Below are positions 7,882 to 16,376 of a stretch of 64,000 nt of DNA, piece after piece. A model generated the notes under the pieces. The model was not told the origin of the DNA and ran no database searches. It saw nothing but the letters and a program-made list of their open reading frames with translations. The DNA lies in the NCBI RefSeq assembly GCF_900088825.1, contig NZ_LT592170.1:1302523-1366522 (forward strand), read 5' to 3'. The DNA is from Thiomonas delicata. GTDB taxonomy: Bacteria; Pseudomonadota; Gammaproteobacteria; Burkholderiales; Burkholderiaceae_C. A program made the position numbers and the translations under genes. Within the stretch, counting starts at the first letter, position 1. Each line of letters opens with the position of its first letter.

Positions 7882-10278
7882 ATGACATCCCGATTTCCCA
7901 TCCGCCAAGTCGCCGTGCTGGGTGCCGGCGTGATGGGCGCGCAGATCGCCGCCCATTGCGTCAACGCCCGCGTACCCGTGATCCTGTTCGATCTGCCCGC
8001 GAAAGAAGGCCCGAAGAACGCCATCGCCGACAAGGCCGTGGCGAACCTGAAAAAACTCAGCCCGGCGCCTCTGGGACTCGCCGACGAGGCGGGACTGATC
8101 CGCGCCGCCAATTACGAGGACGACCTGCCCAGGCTCAAGGACTGCGACCTGGTGATCGAGGCCATCGCCGAGCGCATGGACTGGAAGCACGACCTGTACA
8201 AGAAGGTCACGCCCCACCTGGCGCCGCACGCGCTGTTCGCCACCAACACCTCGGGCTTGTCCATCACCAGCCTGAGCGAAGGCTTCGACGCCGACCTGCG
8301 CGCGCGCTTTTGTGGGGTGCACTTCTTCAACCCCCCGCGTTACATGCCCTTGGTGGAACTGATTCCCACCGCGGCGACGCGGCCGGAGATGCTCGACCAA
8401 CTCGAAACCTTCCTCACCGCCACCCTGGGCAAGAGCGTGGTGCGCGCGCTGGACACGCCCAATTTCGTCGCCAACCGCGTCGGCGTGTTCTCCATCCTGG
8501 CGGTGATGCACGAGGCGCAGAAGTTCGGCTTGAGTTTCGACGTAGTCGATGACCTCACCGGCAGCAAGCTGGGCCGCGCCAAGAGCGCCACCTTCCGCAC
8601 CGCCGATGTCGTGGGGCTGGACACCATGGCCCACGTCATCAAGACCATGTTCGACACGCTGCCGGCCGACAAGGATCCGTTCGCCGCGCTGTATGCCACG
8701 CCCGCGGTGCTCAGGACCCTGGTGGACAAGGGCGCGCTGGGCCAGAAATCCGGCGCCGGCTTCTACAAGAAGGTCGGCAAGGACATCCTGCGCTTCGATC
8801 CGGCCACCGCCGACTACGTGGCCGGCGGCGGCAAGGCCGACGAGATCGTCGCGCGCATGCTGAAAAAACCCGCGGCCGAACGCTTCAAGCTGCTGCGCGA
8901 ATCGAGCAACCCGCAGGCCCAGTTCCTGTGGGGCGTGTTCCGCGACGTGTGGCATTACATCGCCGTGCATCTCGGCACGGTGGCCGACAACGCGCGCGAT
9001 CTGGATTTCGCCATCCGCTGGGGCTTCGGCTGGAGCGAGGGGCCGTTCGAGACCTGGCAGGCCGCGGGCTGGGCGCAGATCGCGGGCTGGATCGCCGAGG
9101 ACATCGCCGCCGGCAAGGCGCTGAGCGGCGCACCGCTGCCGGCCTGGGTGGCGCAGATCGACGCCGTGCACAAGCCCGAGGGTTCCTGGTCGGCGGCGGA
9201 AGGTCGCTACAAGCCGCGCCGTGAGCTGCCGGTGATGCGGCGGCAGATCTTCCCGCAAACCGTGTTGGGGGAGGCCGCGCCGGGCCCCGCCACAGCCGGG
9301 ACCACGGTCTTCGAGGACGACTCCATCCGGCTGTGGACCGCGCCGGGGGCCGCCGACGTGCTGGTGGCCAGCTTCAAGACCAAGATGAACACCCTCGGCC
9401 CTGGCGTGATCGCCGGCCTGCACCGTGCGGTGGACTTGGCCGAACGCGATTACACCGGCCTGGTGGTGTGGCAGGCCGGCGAACCCTTCTCCGCCGGCGC
9501 CGACCTGCAAGCCATGTTGCCGGCTTTCATGGCCGGCGGCTCTAAGGCGATCGAACCCGAGGAGAAAAAGCTGCAGGACCTGATGCTGCGCCTGCGCTAT
9601 GCCCTGGTCCCCGTGGTCGCCGCCATACGCGGCATGGCGCTGGGCGGCGGTTGCGAGCTTGCGGCCTACACCGCGCGCCGCGTGGTCGCGCTGGAGAGCT
9701 ATATCGGCCTCGTCGAAGTCGGCGTGGGCCTGATCCCGGGCGGCGGCGGGTTGACCTATCTGGCGCGCCGGGCCAGCGAGTTGGCGCAAGCCAACGGCGC
9801 CAGCGTGGACATCCTCGCTTTCCTCAAGCAGTTGTACATGCAGCCGGCCATGGCGGCGGTGTCCAAGTCGGCCATCGAGGCGCGGCAGATGGGCTATGTG
9901 CTGCCCGAGGACGTGATCGTCATGCACAAGGATGAGTTGTTGCACGTGGCCATCGGCCAGGCGCGCGGCCTGGCCGATGCCGGTTATCGCCCGCCGATGC
10001 CGGCACGCATCGCGGTCGCGGGGCGCAGCGGCATCTCCACCATCAAGGGCCAGCTCGTGAACATGCGCGACGGCGGGCAGATCACCGCGCACGACTACGC
10101 GCTGGGCGCGGCCATCGCCGAAGTCATGTGCGGCGGCGAGGTCGACGCCGGCAGCGTGGTCGACGAGCATTGGCTGATGCGCCTGGAGCGCGAGCGCTTC
10201 TGCGCCCTGCTCGACAACCCCAAGACCCAGGAACGCATCATGGGCATGCTGCAGACCGGCAAGCCGGTGCGCAACTGA
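7882..10278 (+). CDS. bifunctional 3-hydroxyacyl-CoA dehydrogenase / enoyl-CoA hydratase (FadN-type)
   Basis: This 798-residue protein joins two beta-oxidation activities in the order dehydrogenase then hydratase, the reverse of E. coli FadB and the same as Bacillus FadN. The N-terminal Rossmann domain has V-L-G-A-G-V-M-G at about residues 10-17. It also has the catalytic-dyad His region V-H-F-F-N-P-P-R-Y-M-P-L-V-E near residue 150. The crotonase domain (about 470-720) has oxyanion-hole segments F-S-A-G-A-D-L and G-M-A-L-G-G-G-C-E-L. It lies 23 bases after the acyl-CoA dehydrogenase stop and 28 bases before the thiolase. The frame stays open upstream to 6541, but ATG 7882 starts just before the nucleotide-binding motif. 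Confidence 0.94.
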   Translation: MTSRFPIRQVAVLGAGVMGAQIAAHCVNARVPVILFDLPAKEGPKNAIADKAVANLKKLSPAPLGLADEAGLIRAANYEDDLPRLKDCDLVIEAIAERMDWKHDLYKKVTPHLAPHALFATNTSGLSITSLSEGFDADLRARFCGVHFFNPPRYMPLVELIPTAATRPEMLDQLETFLTATLGKSVVRALDTPNFVANRVGVFSILAVMHEAQKFGLSFDVVDDLTGSKLGRAKSATFRTADVVGLDTMAHVIKTMFDTLPADKDPFAALYATPAVLRTLVDKGALGQKSGAGFYKKVGKDILRFDPATADYVAGGGKADEIVARMLKKPAAERFKLLRESSNPQAQFLWGVFRDVWHYIAVHLGTVADNARDLDFAIRWGFGWSEGPFETWQAAGWAQIAGWIAEDIAAGKALSGAPLPAWVAQIDAVHKPEGSWSAAEGRYKPRRELPVMRRQIFPQTVLGEAAPGPATAGTTVFEDDSIRLWTAPGAADVLVASFKTKMNTLGPGVIAGLHRAVDLAERDYTGLVVWQAGEPFSAGADLQAMLPAFMAGGSKAIEPEEKKLQDLMLRLRYALVPVVAAIRGMALGGGCELAAYTARRVVALESYIGLVEVGVGLIPGGGGLTYLARRASELAQANGASVDILAFLKQLYMQPAMAAVSKSAIEARQMGYVLPEDVIVMHKDELLHVAIGQARGLADAGYRPPMPARIAVAGRSGISTIKGQLVNMRDGGQITAHDYALGAAIAEVMCGGEVDAGSVVDEHWLMRLERERFCALLDNPKTQERIMGMLQTGKPVRN

Positions 10279-10306
10279 ACCCGACACGAATCATCAGGAG
10301 ACCTAC

Positions 10307-11536
10307 ATGTCCCGCCAAGTCCAAGACGCCTACATCGTTGCCGCCGCGCGCACGCCCATCGGCAAGTCGCACCGCGGCGTGTTCCGCAACACCCGTCCGG
10401 ACGATCTGCTGATCGCCGCCATCCACGCCGCACTCAAACAGGCGCCCGGGCTCGACCCGAAGGCCATCGAAGACGCCATCATCGGCTGCGCCATGCCCGA
10501 AGGCGAGCAGGGTCTGAACATGGCGCGCATCGCCGCGCTGCTGGCGGGTTTGCCCGACAGCGTGGCCGGGGTGACCATCAACCGCTTCTGCGCCTCGGGC
10601 GTGACCGCGATCCAGATGGCCGCCGACCGCATTCGCGTCGGCGAGGCCGACGTGATCCTCGCCGGCGGCGCCGAGAGCATGAGCATGGTGCCGATGAGCG
10701 GAAACAAACCTTCGATCAACCCGCTGGTGTTCGCGCGCGACGAGAACATCGGCATCGCCTACGGCATGGGCCTGACCGCCGAGAAGGTGGCGCAGCAATG
10801 GAAGGTCACGCGCGAACAGCAGGACGCCTTCGCCCTGCAGTCGCACCAGCGCGCGCTGGCGGCGTTCGCGGCGGGCGAGTTCACCGATGAAATCGTGCCG
10901 GTGGACGTGATCGACCGCATGCCCGATCTCGCCAACGGCGCGGTCGCCGAGCGTCGCCGCACCGTGAGCCTGGACGAAGGTCCGCGCGCGGATACTTCGC
11001 TGGAGGCGCTGGCCAAGCTGCGCCCGGCTTTCGCCGCGCCTAAGGATCCCACCGGCAGGGCGACCGGCCTGGGCAGCGTCACGGCCGGCAACAGCTCGCA
11101 GACCTCGGACGGGGCTGGCGCCCTCATCCTCGCTTCCGAGGCGGCGGTCAAGCGCTTCAACCTGCAGCCGCTGGCGCGCTTCGTCAGCTTCGCCAGCCGC
11201 GGCGTGCCGCCGGAAATCATGGGCATCGGCCCGATCGAGGCCATTCCCGCCGCGCTCAAGGTCGCCGGGCTCAAGCTCGACGATATCGGCTGGATCGAGC
11301 TCAACGAGGCCTTCGCCGCGCAGTCGCTGGCGGTGATCAACACCTGCGGGCTCGATCCCTCCCGGGTCAATCCGCTGGGCGGTGCCATCGCTCTGGGCCA
11401 TCCGCTCGGGGCCACCGGCGCCATACGCGCCGCCACCGCCATCTATGGCATGCGCCGGCGCAATCTGAAATATGGCATGGTCACCATGTGTGTGGGAACG
11501 GGCCAGGGCGCGGCCGGGATTTTCGAGCGGGTCTGA
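10307..11536 (+). CDS. fadA: acetyl-CoA C-acyltransferase (3-ketoacyl-CoA thiolase)
   Basis: Thiolase cleaves 3-ketoacyl-CoA with CoA to give acetyl-CoA and a shortened acyl-CoA. The 409-residue protein has the acylated cysteine in N-R-F-C-A-S-G near residue 90. The histidine-bearing G-H-P-L-G-A-T-G lies near residue 365. The C-terminal V-G-T-G-Q-G-A-A-G motif is preceded by the second catalytic Cys. A good ribosome-binding sequence AGGAG lies about 6-10 bases before the ATG. It follows the FadN-type gene and supplies the last step of the cycle. The symbol is by function; orthology to a particular paralogue was not tested. Confidence 0.94.
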   Translation: MSRQVQDAYIVAAARTPIGKSHRGVFRNTRPDDLLIAAIHAALKQAPGLDPKAIEDAIIGCAMPEGEQGLNMARIAALLAGLPDSVAGVTINRFCASGVTAIQMAADRIRVGEADVILAGGAESMSMVPMSGNKPSINPLVFARDENIGIAYGMGLTAEKVAQQWKVTREQQDAFALQSHQRALAAFAAGEFTDEIVPVDVIDRMPDLANGAVAERRRTVSLDEGPRADTSLEALAKLRPAFAAPKDPTGRATGLGSVTAGNSSQTSDGAGALILASEAAVKRFNLQPLARFVSFASRGVPPEIMGIGPIEAIPAALKVAGLKLDDIGWIELNEAFAAQSLAVINTCGLDPSRVNPLGGAIALGHPLGATGAIRAATAIYGMRRRNLKYGMVTMCVGTGQGAAGIFERV

Positions 11537-11584
11537 CACCGCACCGCCCGGCCGGCACGACAGGTCGGGTTCGTCTGCATCACC

Positions 11585-12370
11585 ATGGAGCCGCAAACCA
11601 ACACGATGAGCGAAATCCTTCACCACCTTGATGCCGGGGTCCTGACCCTGACCTTCAACCGCCAGGACAAGAAGAACGCGCTCACCAGCGCGATGTATGG
11701 GCAACTGGCCGATCACCTGGAACACGCAGCGCACGACTCTCAGGCACGCGTGCTGGTGTTCCAGGGGCAGGACAGCCTGTTCACCGCCGGCAACGACGTG
11801 AGCGAGTTCCTGCAGCGCCCGCCCGCCGATCTCGACGCCCCGGTGTTCCGTTTCTTGCGCGCCGTGGCCGACTTTCCGAAACCGGCCATCGCCGCAGTCT
11901 GCGGCCCGGCGGTGGGCATCGGCACGACCTTGCTGTTGCATTGCGACCTCGTCTATGCCGGCGACAACGCGCTGTTCTCATTGCCCTTCGTGAATCTCGG
12001 ACTCTGCCCGGAAGCCGCGTCCAGCCTGCTGCTGCCTTTGCGCATCGGCCAGGCGGCGGCGGCTGAAAAACTGTTGTTCGGCGAGCCCTTCGCCGCCGAC
12101 GAGGCGCAGGAACTGGGCTTGGTCAACCGCGTGCTGCCCCCGGCCGAAGTGAATGCCTATGCCCAGGCCCAGGCGCGCAAGCTCGCAGCCAAACCGCTGG
12201 TCTCGCTCACCGTGACCAAGAGCCTGTTGCGCAAGCCGCAGCAAGGCGCCGTGCATGCGGTGATGGCCGAGGAGGCTGGCCACTTCGAGCGCATGCTCAA
12301 GGGGCCGGCAGCCCGCGAGGCGTTCAGCGCCTTCCTCGCCAAGCGCAAGCCGGATTTTTCCGGTTTTTGA
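11585..12370 (+). CDS. enoyl-CoA hydratase/isomerase family protein
   Basis: This 261-residue crotonase-fold protein ends the beta-oxidation operon. Oxyanion-hole regions are visible as F-T-A-G-N-D-V near residue 65 and C-G-P-A-V-G-I-G-T-T near residue 105. The acidic residues typical of a hydratase are not clearly present at the second site, so an isomerase role (for example on unsaturated acyl-CoA) is possible. The start could be ATG 11585 or ATG 11606, and neither has a strong ribosome-binding site. It converges with trmL, whose stop lies 27 bases away. Family is certain, reaction less so. Confidence 0.88.
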   Translation: MEPQTNTMSEILHHLDAGVLTLTFNRQDKKNALTSAMYGQLADHLEHAAHDSQARVLVFQGQDSLFTAGNDVSEFLQRPPADLDAPVFRFLRAVADFPKPAIAAVCGPAVGIGTTLLLHCDLVYAGDNALFSLPFVNLGLCPEAASSLLLPLRIGQAAAAEKLLFGEPFAADEAQELGLVNRVLPPAEVNAYAQAQARKLAAKPLVSLTVTKSLLRKPQQGAVHAVMAEEAGHFERMLKGPAAREAFSAFLAKRKPDFSGF

Positions 12371-12397
12371 CCGCAGGCGCGGCCGTGTCTGCATGCC

Positions 12398-12868
12398 TTA
12401 CACGCCGCCCGCGTAGCCGGATTGCCGCCAGGCCTCGAATACCGCGACTGCCACGGCGTTCGACAGGTTCAGGCTGCGCTGGCCTGGACGCATCGGCAGA
12501 CGCAGGCGCCGGGACGCGGGAAAGCCGTCCAGCACCGCTGCAGGCAAGCCTGCGGTTTCAGCGCCGAACACCAGCCAGTCGCCGGGGCGCAGCGATGCCG
12601 AGCCGATGAGCCGGTCGGCGAATTTCGTGAAGGCGAACATCCGCGACGCATCCGGCTTCTCCGCATCGAGGAGGCCGGCCCAGTCCCGGTGCACGCGCAG
12701 ATCGGCGTATTCGTGATAGTCGAGACCCGCGCGCCGCAGGTGCTTGTCATCGAGCAGGAATCCCAAAGGTTCCACCAGGTGCAAGACGCAGCCGGTATTG
12801 GCCGCGAGGCGGATGACGTTGCCGGTGTTCGGCGGGATTTCGGGGTGGACGAGGACGATGTTGAACAT
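12398..12868 (-). CDS. trmL: tRNA (cytidine(34)-2'-O)-methyltransferase
   Basis: TrmL methylates the 2'-O of wobble C34/U34 in tRNA-Leu isoacceptors using SAM. The 156-residue protein is the compact single-domain SPOUT type, like E. coli TrmL (157 residues). The start M-F-N-I-V-L-V-H-P-E-I-P-P-N-T-G-N is diagnostic. The C-terminal trefoil-knot region contains G-A-E-T-A-G-L-P and L-N-L-S-N-A-V-A-V. I place the start at 12868; the open frame reaches 12943 but overlaps the comF end. It is encoded 46 bases downstream of comF on the same strand. Confidence 0.95.
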   Translation of the reverse strand: MFNIVLVHPEIPPNTGNVIRLAANTGCVLHLVEPLGFLLDDKHLRRAGLDYHEYADLRVHRDWAGLLDAEKPDASRMFAFTKFADRLIGSASLRPGDWLVFGAETAGLPAAVLDGFPASRRLRLPMRPGQRSLNLSNAVAVAVFEAWRQSGYAGGV

Positions 12869-12914
12869 GGATTTTGCAAGGCAGGCGTGGAACGGAACAC
12901 GCGCGGGGAGGGTT

Positions 12915-13631
12915 TCAGCGCGGCGGCGGGGTGCGCAGCGCAACCGCCACGCTGACTTCGCTTGCGCCCTGGCGCAGCAGGACGGCAGCGGCTTCCGTCA
13001 AGGTGCTGCCGGTGGTCATGACATCGTCGATCAGCAGCAGGCGGGCCCCCTCCAGCGCGCGCGGTGCCGTGAACGCCCCGCGTATGTTGCGCGCCCGCTG
13101 CGCCAGCGGCAGGCCGCTTTGCGGCGCCGCGTCGCGCACGCGCAGCAAGACATCGCTGCGCGCCCTCAGGTTCAATTCCCCTGCGAAACCCCGCGCCATT
13201 TCCCAGGACTGGTTGTAACCCCGCGCCTGCAGCCTGGCCTTGGATAGCGGTACGGGGACCACGAGGTCGGGCAGGGGTCGGCCGTCCTGTTGCCAGCGCT
13301 GGGCCAGCAAGCGCCCCAGCCAGCGGCCGATGGCGGGCTCCCCGCCGAACTTCAGGCGCTGGACCAGCCGGTCGATCGGCTCGGCATAGTCGCCCAGAGC
13401 CAGGGCCTGGATGTATGGAGGCGGTGACTTGAGGCAAGTCCCGCAGACCATGGCGCCGCCGGCCAGTTCGAGTGCGCAGCGCTGGCAGCGCGTCGGCTCC
13501 GGCGGCAGATACTGAGCCTGGCAGGGCTCGCACAGAGGCTGGGTGCTGGGCAATGCGCAAAGCCCGCACAAGCCGGTGGGACGCAGGACGGCGTGCAAGC
13601 GTTGAAGGAGAAGGAAGGGGCGGCTCGGCAT
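12915..13631 (-). CDS. comF: ComF family protein (phosphoribosyltransferase fold)
   Basis: ComF-type proteins are needed for natural transformation in several bacteria, and many non-competent species also keep them. This 238-residue example has an N-terminal zinc-ribbon-like set of cysteines: C-G-L-C, C-E-P-C, C-Q-R-C and C-G-T-C within the first 70 residues. The C-terminal PRPP-loop-type motif L-L-I-D-D-V-M-T-T-G-S-T-L follows near residue 200. It is divergent from the BioC-like gene with only 47 bases between starts, so the two share a promoter region. Confidence 0.92.
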   Translation of the reverse strand: MPSRPFLLLQRLHAVLRPTGLCGLCALPSTQPLCEPCQAQYLPPEPTRCQRCALELAGGAMVCGTCLKSPPPYIQALALGDYAEPIDRLVQRLKFGGEPAIGRWLGRLLAQRWQQDGRPLPDLVVPVPLSKARLQARGYNQSWEMARGFAGELNLRARSDVLLRVRDAAPQSGLPLAQRARNIRGAFTAPRALEGARLLLIDDVMTTGSTLTEAAAVLLRQGASEVSVAVALRTPPPR

Positions 13632-13678
13632 GCGCGAACTATATTGCGCTCCCTATCAAGTCCTTCGCCGTTCGCAGC

Positions 13679-14590
13679 ATGACATCCGTTCCCACCGAGC
13701 ACCAGGCCCGTCCAGGGGTCGGCTACGCCCGCGACCGCCTGGCTCGCAGGCCGGCCCCTTTCATCTGGCTGGAGGCGGGCCGCCGCATGGCCGAGCGCTT
13801 GTCGTTGTTGCGGGCCCAGCCGGAATGGGTGCTCGACGTCGGCTGCGCCTGGGGGGATGGGCTTGCCCTGCTGCGCCGGCAGTACGCAAAAGCGCGCCTC
13901 GTGGGGCTGGAACCCTCGGCCTTGCTCGCCGCTGTTGCGCGCAAAACCCATGCGCGGAGGGGGTGGTTGCAGGGTTTGCGGGGGCAGGGGAGTACCGAGG
14001 TGGTCTGCGCGCCGCTGGACTTCCCGCGCAACATTGCGGACATGCCGGCCGGGGCGCACATGCTGTGGTCCAACTTGGCGCTGCCCTGGGCGAGCGATAT
14101 CCGTGCCGTGTTCGCTGCATGGCATCGAGCCTTGCGGCCGGAAGGGGTGATGCTGTTCACGACATTCGGCCCCGACACCTTGCGCGAACTGCGCCTTCCG
14201 GCGCTGCAGGCCACGGGGATACGTCCGCCAAGCTACCCAGATATGCACGATCTTGGCGACATGCTGGTGCACGAGGGTTTTGCCGAGCCCGTGATGGACA
14301 TGGAGATGGTGCATTTGCGCTATCCGAGCCCTCACGCCGCATTGGCCGAACTGGCCGAACTGGGACGTGCGCCGCACGACGGCGCCGCGCATGGCCTGCG
14401 CACGCCACGGCAATGGCGTGCCTTGCAGGACATGTTGCTCCGCAATGCACGGGCGGTAGACGGGCCTCCCATCGAATTGAGTTTCGAACTGGTCTACGGT
14501 CATGCCTTCAAGCCCGTGACGCAGGCGGCCAAAGCCGGGGTGGCGACTTTTCCGCTTGAGCAATTGCGTGCTTCGGGCCGGAGGCGTTGA
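13679..14590 (+). CDS. SAM-dependent methyltransferase, BioC-like
   Basis: This 303-residue protein has a class I methyltransferase motif I, V-L-D-V-G-C-A-W-G-D-G, near residue 54. A second glycine-rich region containing R-P-E-G-V-M-L-F-T-T-F-G-P-D-T-L follows, which is typical of BioC, the malonyl-ACP O-methyltransferase that opens biotin synthesis. BioC-like genes beside comF are common in Burkholderiales; whether this one truly acts in biotin synthesis is inferred, because no other bio gene is in the window. The start ATG 13679 is within the short divergent spacer after comF. Confidence 0.75.
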   Translation: MTSVPTEHQARPGVGYARDRLARRPAPFIWLEAGRRMAERLSLLRAQPEWVLDVGCAWGDGLALLRRQYAKARLVGLEPSALLAAVARKTHARRGWLQGLRGQGSTEVVCAPLDFPRNIADMPAGAHMLWSNLALPWASDIRAVFAAWHRALRPEGVMLFTTFGPDTLRELRLPALQATGIRPPSYPDMHDLGDMLVHEGFAEPVMDMEMVHLRYPSPHAALAELAELGRAPHDGAAHGLRTPRQWRALQDMLLRNARAVDGPPIELSFELVYGHAFKPVTQAAKAGVATFPLEQLRASGRRR

Positions 14591-14903
14591 GTCCAGGATC
14601 ACGAGGCGCTGGCGGGCGTCAATCCAGGGAAGTTCCCGAGGCCGTTCGGCGGTGAAACGGGCATGATGCCGAATGGTTGTGTTTTCGCGGCCATCCCGAC
14701 AAAGCTGCGGTTTTGTTGTATCCAGAGAACGAGATAGGTGGCAGGCCGTGTTGATTGTGAGCAAAATCAGTGCAAATGACCCGCCGCGGGCGATGCGCGA
14801 CGAAGGCCGTCTCTATAATTCGGCGCTGATACTGTCGAGGCGGAGTTGGGTCAAGGTTGGAGCGTTGTTCGCTGCTCCGTTCCCGTCTGCGGTGTTGAAC
14901 TAG
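14591..14903 (+). promoter_or_regulatory. intergenic region with a strong -10 element upstream of the DUF2244/cox operon
   Basis: This 313-base stretch contains no convincing gene. A perfect -10 hexamer TATAAT lies at 14814-14819, about 85-95 bases before the next start codon. The -35 position (about 14791-14796) is poor, so an activator may help. The region upstream of it, about 14690-14775, is locally richer in A and T than the neighbouring genes. The DUF2244 gene and coxB follow. No clear terminator for the preceding methyltransferase gene was seen. Confidence 0.45.
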
Positions 14904-15407
14904 GTGGTCGAAATGGCAGCGCATTGGGTGAGCACCCTGGATTCCAGTTCGTTCTGTGCGCCGTCCGAACAGGATGGCGAGTTGGTCTGGCAGTTCAAGC
15001 GCAACTGTTCGATCAGCCCGAAGCAACTGCTGTTTTTTTTCGTTTCGCTGGCGCTTGCGTCGTCCTTCGTGGCGATGCTGACCTGGGAGGCGGGGGCAAC
15101 CCTGGTCACGCCGTTCACGGTGCTGGAGTTGCTGGCCTTGGGGGCAGCCTTGTTGGCGTATGCGCGCCATGCCGCGGATCGTGAGCGTGTCGTGATGTCC
15201 GCGCAGTTGTTGGTCGTCGAGTGGGAGAGCGCCGGCCGCATCGAGCGGGTCGAATTCAACCCGAGGTGGGCGAGGATTGTGGTGGGTGAGAAGGGTTTGA
15301 TCGAAATTTCCGGGACGGGTCGGCAGGCTTTCATCGGCCGCTATACGCGTCCCGAACGGCGCGAGAAGCTGGCCAGGGATTTGCGCCGCGCATTGCTGGT
15401 GGTCTGA
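14904..15407 (+). CDS. DUF2244 domain membrane protein, first gene of the cox operon
   Basis: This 167-residue protein has two adjacent transmembrane segments at about residues 41-62 and 68-86, followed by a cytoplasmic beta-rich C-terminal half. That is the standard DUF2244 plan. It is encoded directly ahead of coxB and is regularly found there in Burkholderiales and alphaproteobacteria, so a role in oxidase biogenesis is plausible but unproven. The start may be GTG 14904 or ATG 14913; no strong ribosome-binding site decides it. The C-terminus ends in R-R-A-L-L-V-V, and coxB starts 42 bases later. Confidence 0.82.
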   Translation: MVEMAAHWVSTLDSSSFCAPSEQDGELVWQFKRNCSISPKQLLFFFVSLALASSFVAMLTWEAGATLVTPFTVLELLALGAALLAYARHAADRERVVMSAQLLVVEWESAGRIERVEFNPRWARIVVGEKGLIEISGTGRQAFIGRYTRPERREKLARDLRRALLVV

Positions 15408-15449
15408 GACAAGCCGCCCGAATCATTTTCAAATAAGGTGACATCCAAG

Positions 15450-16301
15450 ATGAAACAGTTGAAGTACTACCTGACTGCGGCCTCGGCCCTTTTTGTCTCG
15501 TCGGCCTTTGCCGATCAAAGCCTGCCAGGCGGTCCGCAAGTCAACGGCATCGATTTCCAGCACCCGGTGACCAGCATCGCCAGGGACGAGCGCGACTTGA
15601 ACTACATGGTCATGCTGATTTGCCTGGCCATCGGCATTCTCGTCTTCGGCGTCATGTTCTATTCGGTGTTCAAGCACCGTAAATCGAAGGGCGCTGTGGC
15701 AGCGCAGTTCCATGAGAGCACGGCCGTCGAAGTGGCCTGGACCGTGGTGCCGCTGCTGATCGTGATCGCGATGGTGATTCCCGCGACCAAAACCGTGGTG
15801 GCACAGCAAAACGTTTCGGATTCCTACATGACCGTCAAGGTCACGGGCTATCAATGGAAGTGGGGCTACGAATATGTGGACGGCCCGGGCAAGGGTATTT
15901 CTTTTTACTCGACGTTGACCACGCCGATGTCGGAGATTTTCGGCGACGCTCCCAAGCCCAATGATTACCTGCTCCAGGTCGACCACCCCCTGGTCGTGCC
16001 GGTGGACAAAAAAATCCGCATTCTCACCACCTCGATGGATGTGCTGCACGGCTGGTACGTGCCCTCCTTCGGCGTGCAGATGGACGCCATCCCGGGCTTC
16101 ATCCGTGAAACCTGGTTCAAGGCCGAGCAAGTTGGCACCTACTACGGCCAGTGTGCCCAGGTGTGCGGCAGGGGCCACGCTTTCATGCCCATCGTCGTCA
16201 AAGTGCTCTCGCAGCCGGATTACGAGGCATGGGTCAAGTCGGAAGAGGCCACGCTGAAAAAGAATGGGGGCGTGTTGGCTCCTTCCGGGGCCACGAGCTA
16301 A
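15450..16301 (+). CDS. coxB: cytochrome c oxidase subunit II
   Basis: Subunit II accepts electrons from cytochrome c at its binuclear CuA centre and passes them to subunit I. The 283-residue precursor has a signal peptide ending near A-F-A-D, then two membrane helices (about residues 52-75 and 92-112) and a periplasmic cupredoxin domain. CuA ligands are visible: a His in V-L-H-G-W-Y, and C-A-Q-V-C-G-R-G-H-A-F-M near residue 232, which has both Cys, His and Met. The aromatic electron-entry patch Y-Q-W-K-W-G-Y-E-Y is present. There is no C-terminal cytochrome c domain. ATG 15450 follows an AAGG-type ribosome-binding site. Confidence 0.97.
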   Translation: MKQLKYYLTAASALFVSSAFADQSLPGGPQVNGIDFQHPVTSIARDERDLNYMVMLICLAIGILVFGVMFYSVFKHRKSKGAVAAQFHESTAVEVAWTVVPLLIVIAMVIPATKTVVAQQNVSDSYMTVKVTGYQWKWGYEYVDGPGKGISFYSTLTTPMSEIFGDAPKPNDYLLQVDHPLVVPVDKKIRILTTSMDVLHGWYVPSFGVQMDAIPGFIRETWFKAEQVGTYYGQCAQVCGRGHAFMPIVVKVLSQPDYEAWVKSEEATLKKNGGVLAPSGATS

Positions 16302-16325
16302 GAAGGCACCGATTCCGGTGTCTTC
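16302..16325 (+). terminator. hairpin between coxB and coxA (attenuator or processing element)
   Basis: A 10-bp stem, GAAGGCACCG with CGGTGTCTTC (one G-T pair), closes a 4-base loop immediately after the coxB stop codon. No run of T follows, only CAATTT, so full termination is unlikely. It may stabilise the coxB message or reduce read-through into coxA, which begins at 16377. Confidence 0.4.
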
Positions 16326-16376
16326 AATTTGGACCACAATAATATTTTTGATGCAGTTTTTCGCAAGGAGTGCACG

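Noticed and set aside
7777-10287. 836-codon minus-strand frame opposite the FadN-type gene
   Set aside because: Composition is dominated by His, Gly, Arg and Gln from complementing common codons; the plus-strand gene has clear catalytic motifs.
14748-14767. TTGAT...ATCAG resembling an FNR/ANR box upstream of the cox operon
   Set aside because: The half-sites are 10 bases apart instead of four, so it does not fit the FNR consensus.
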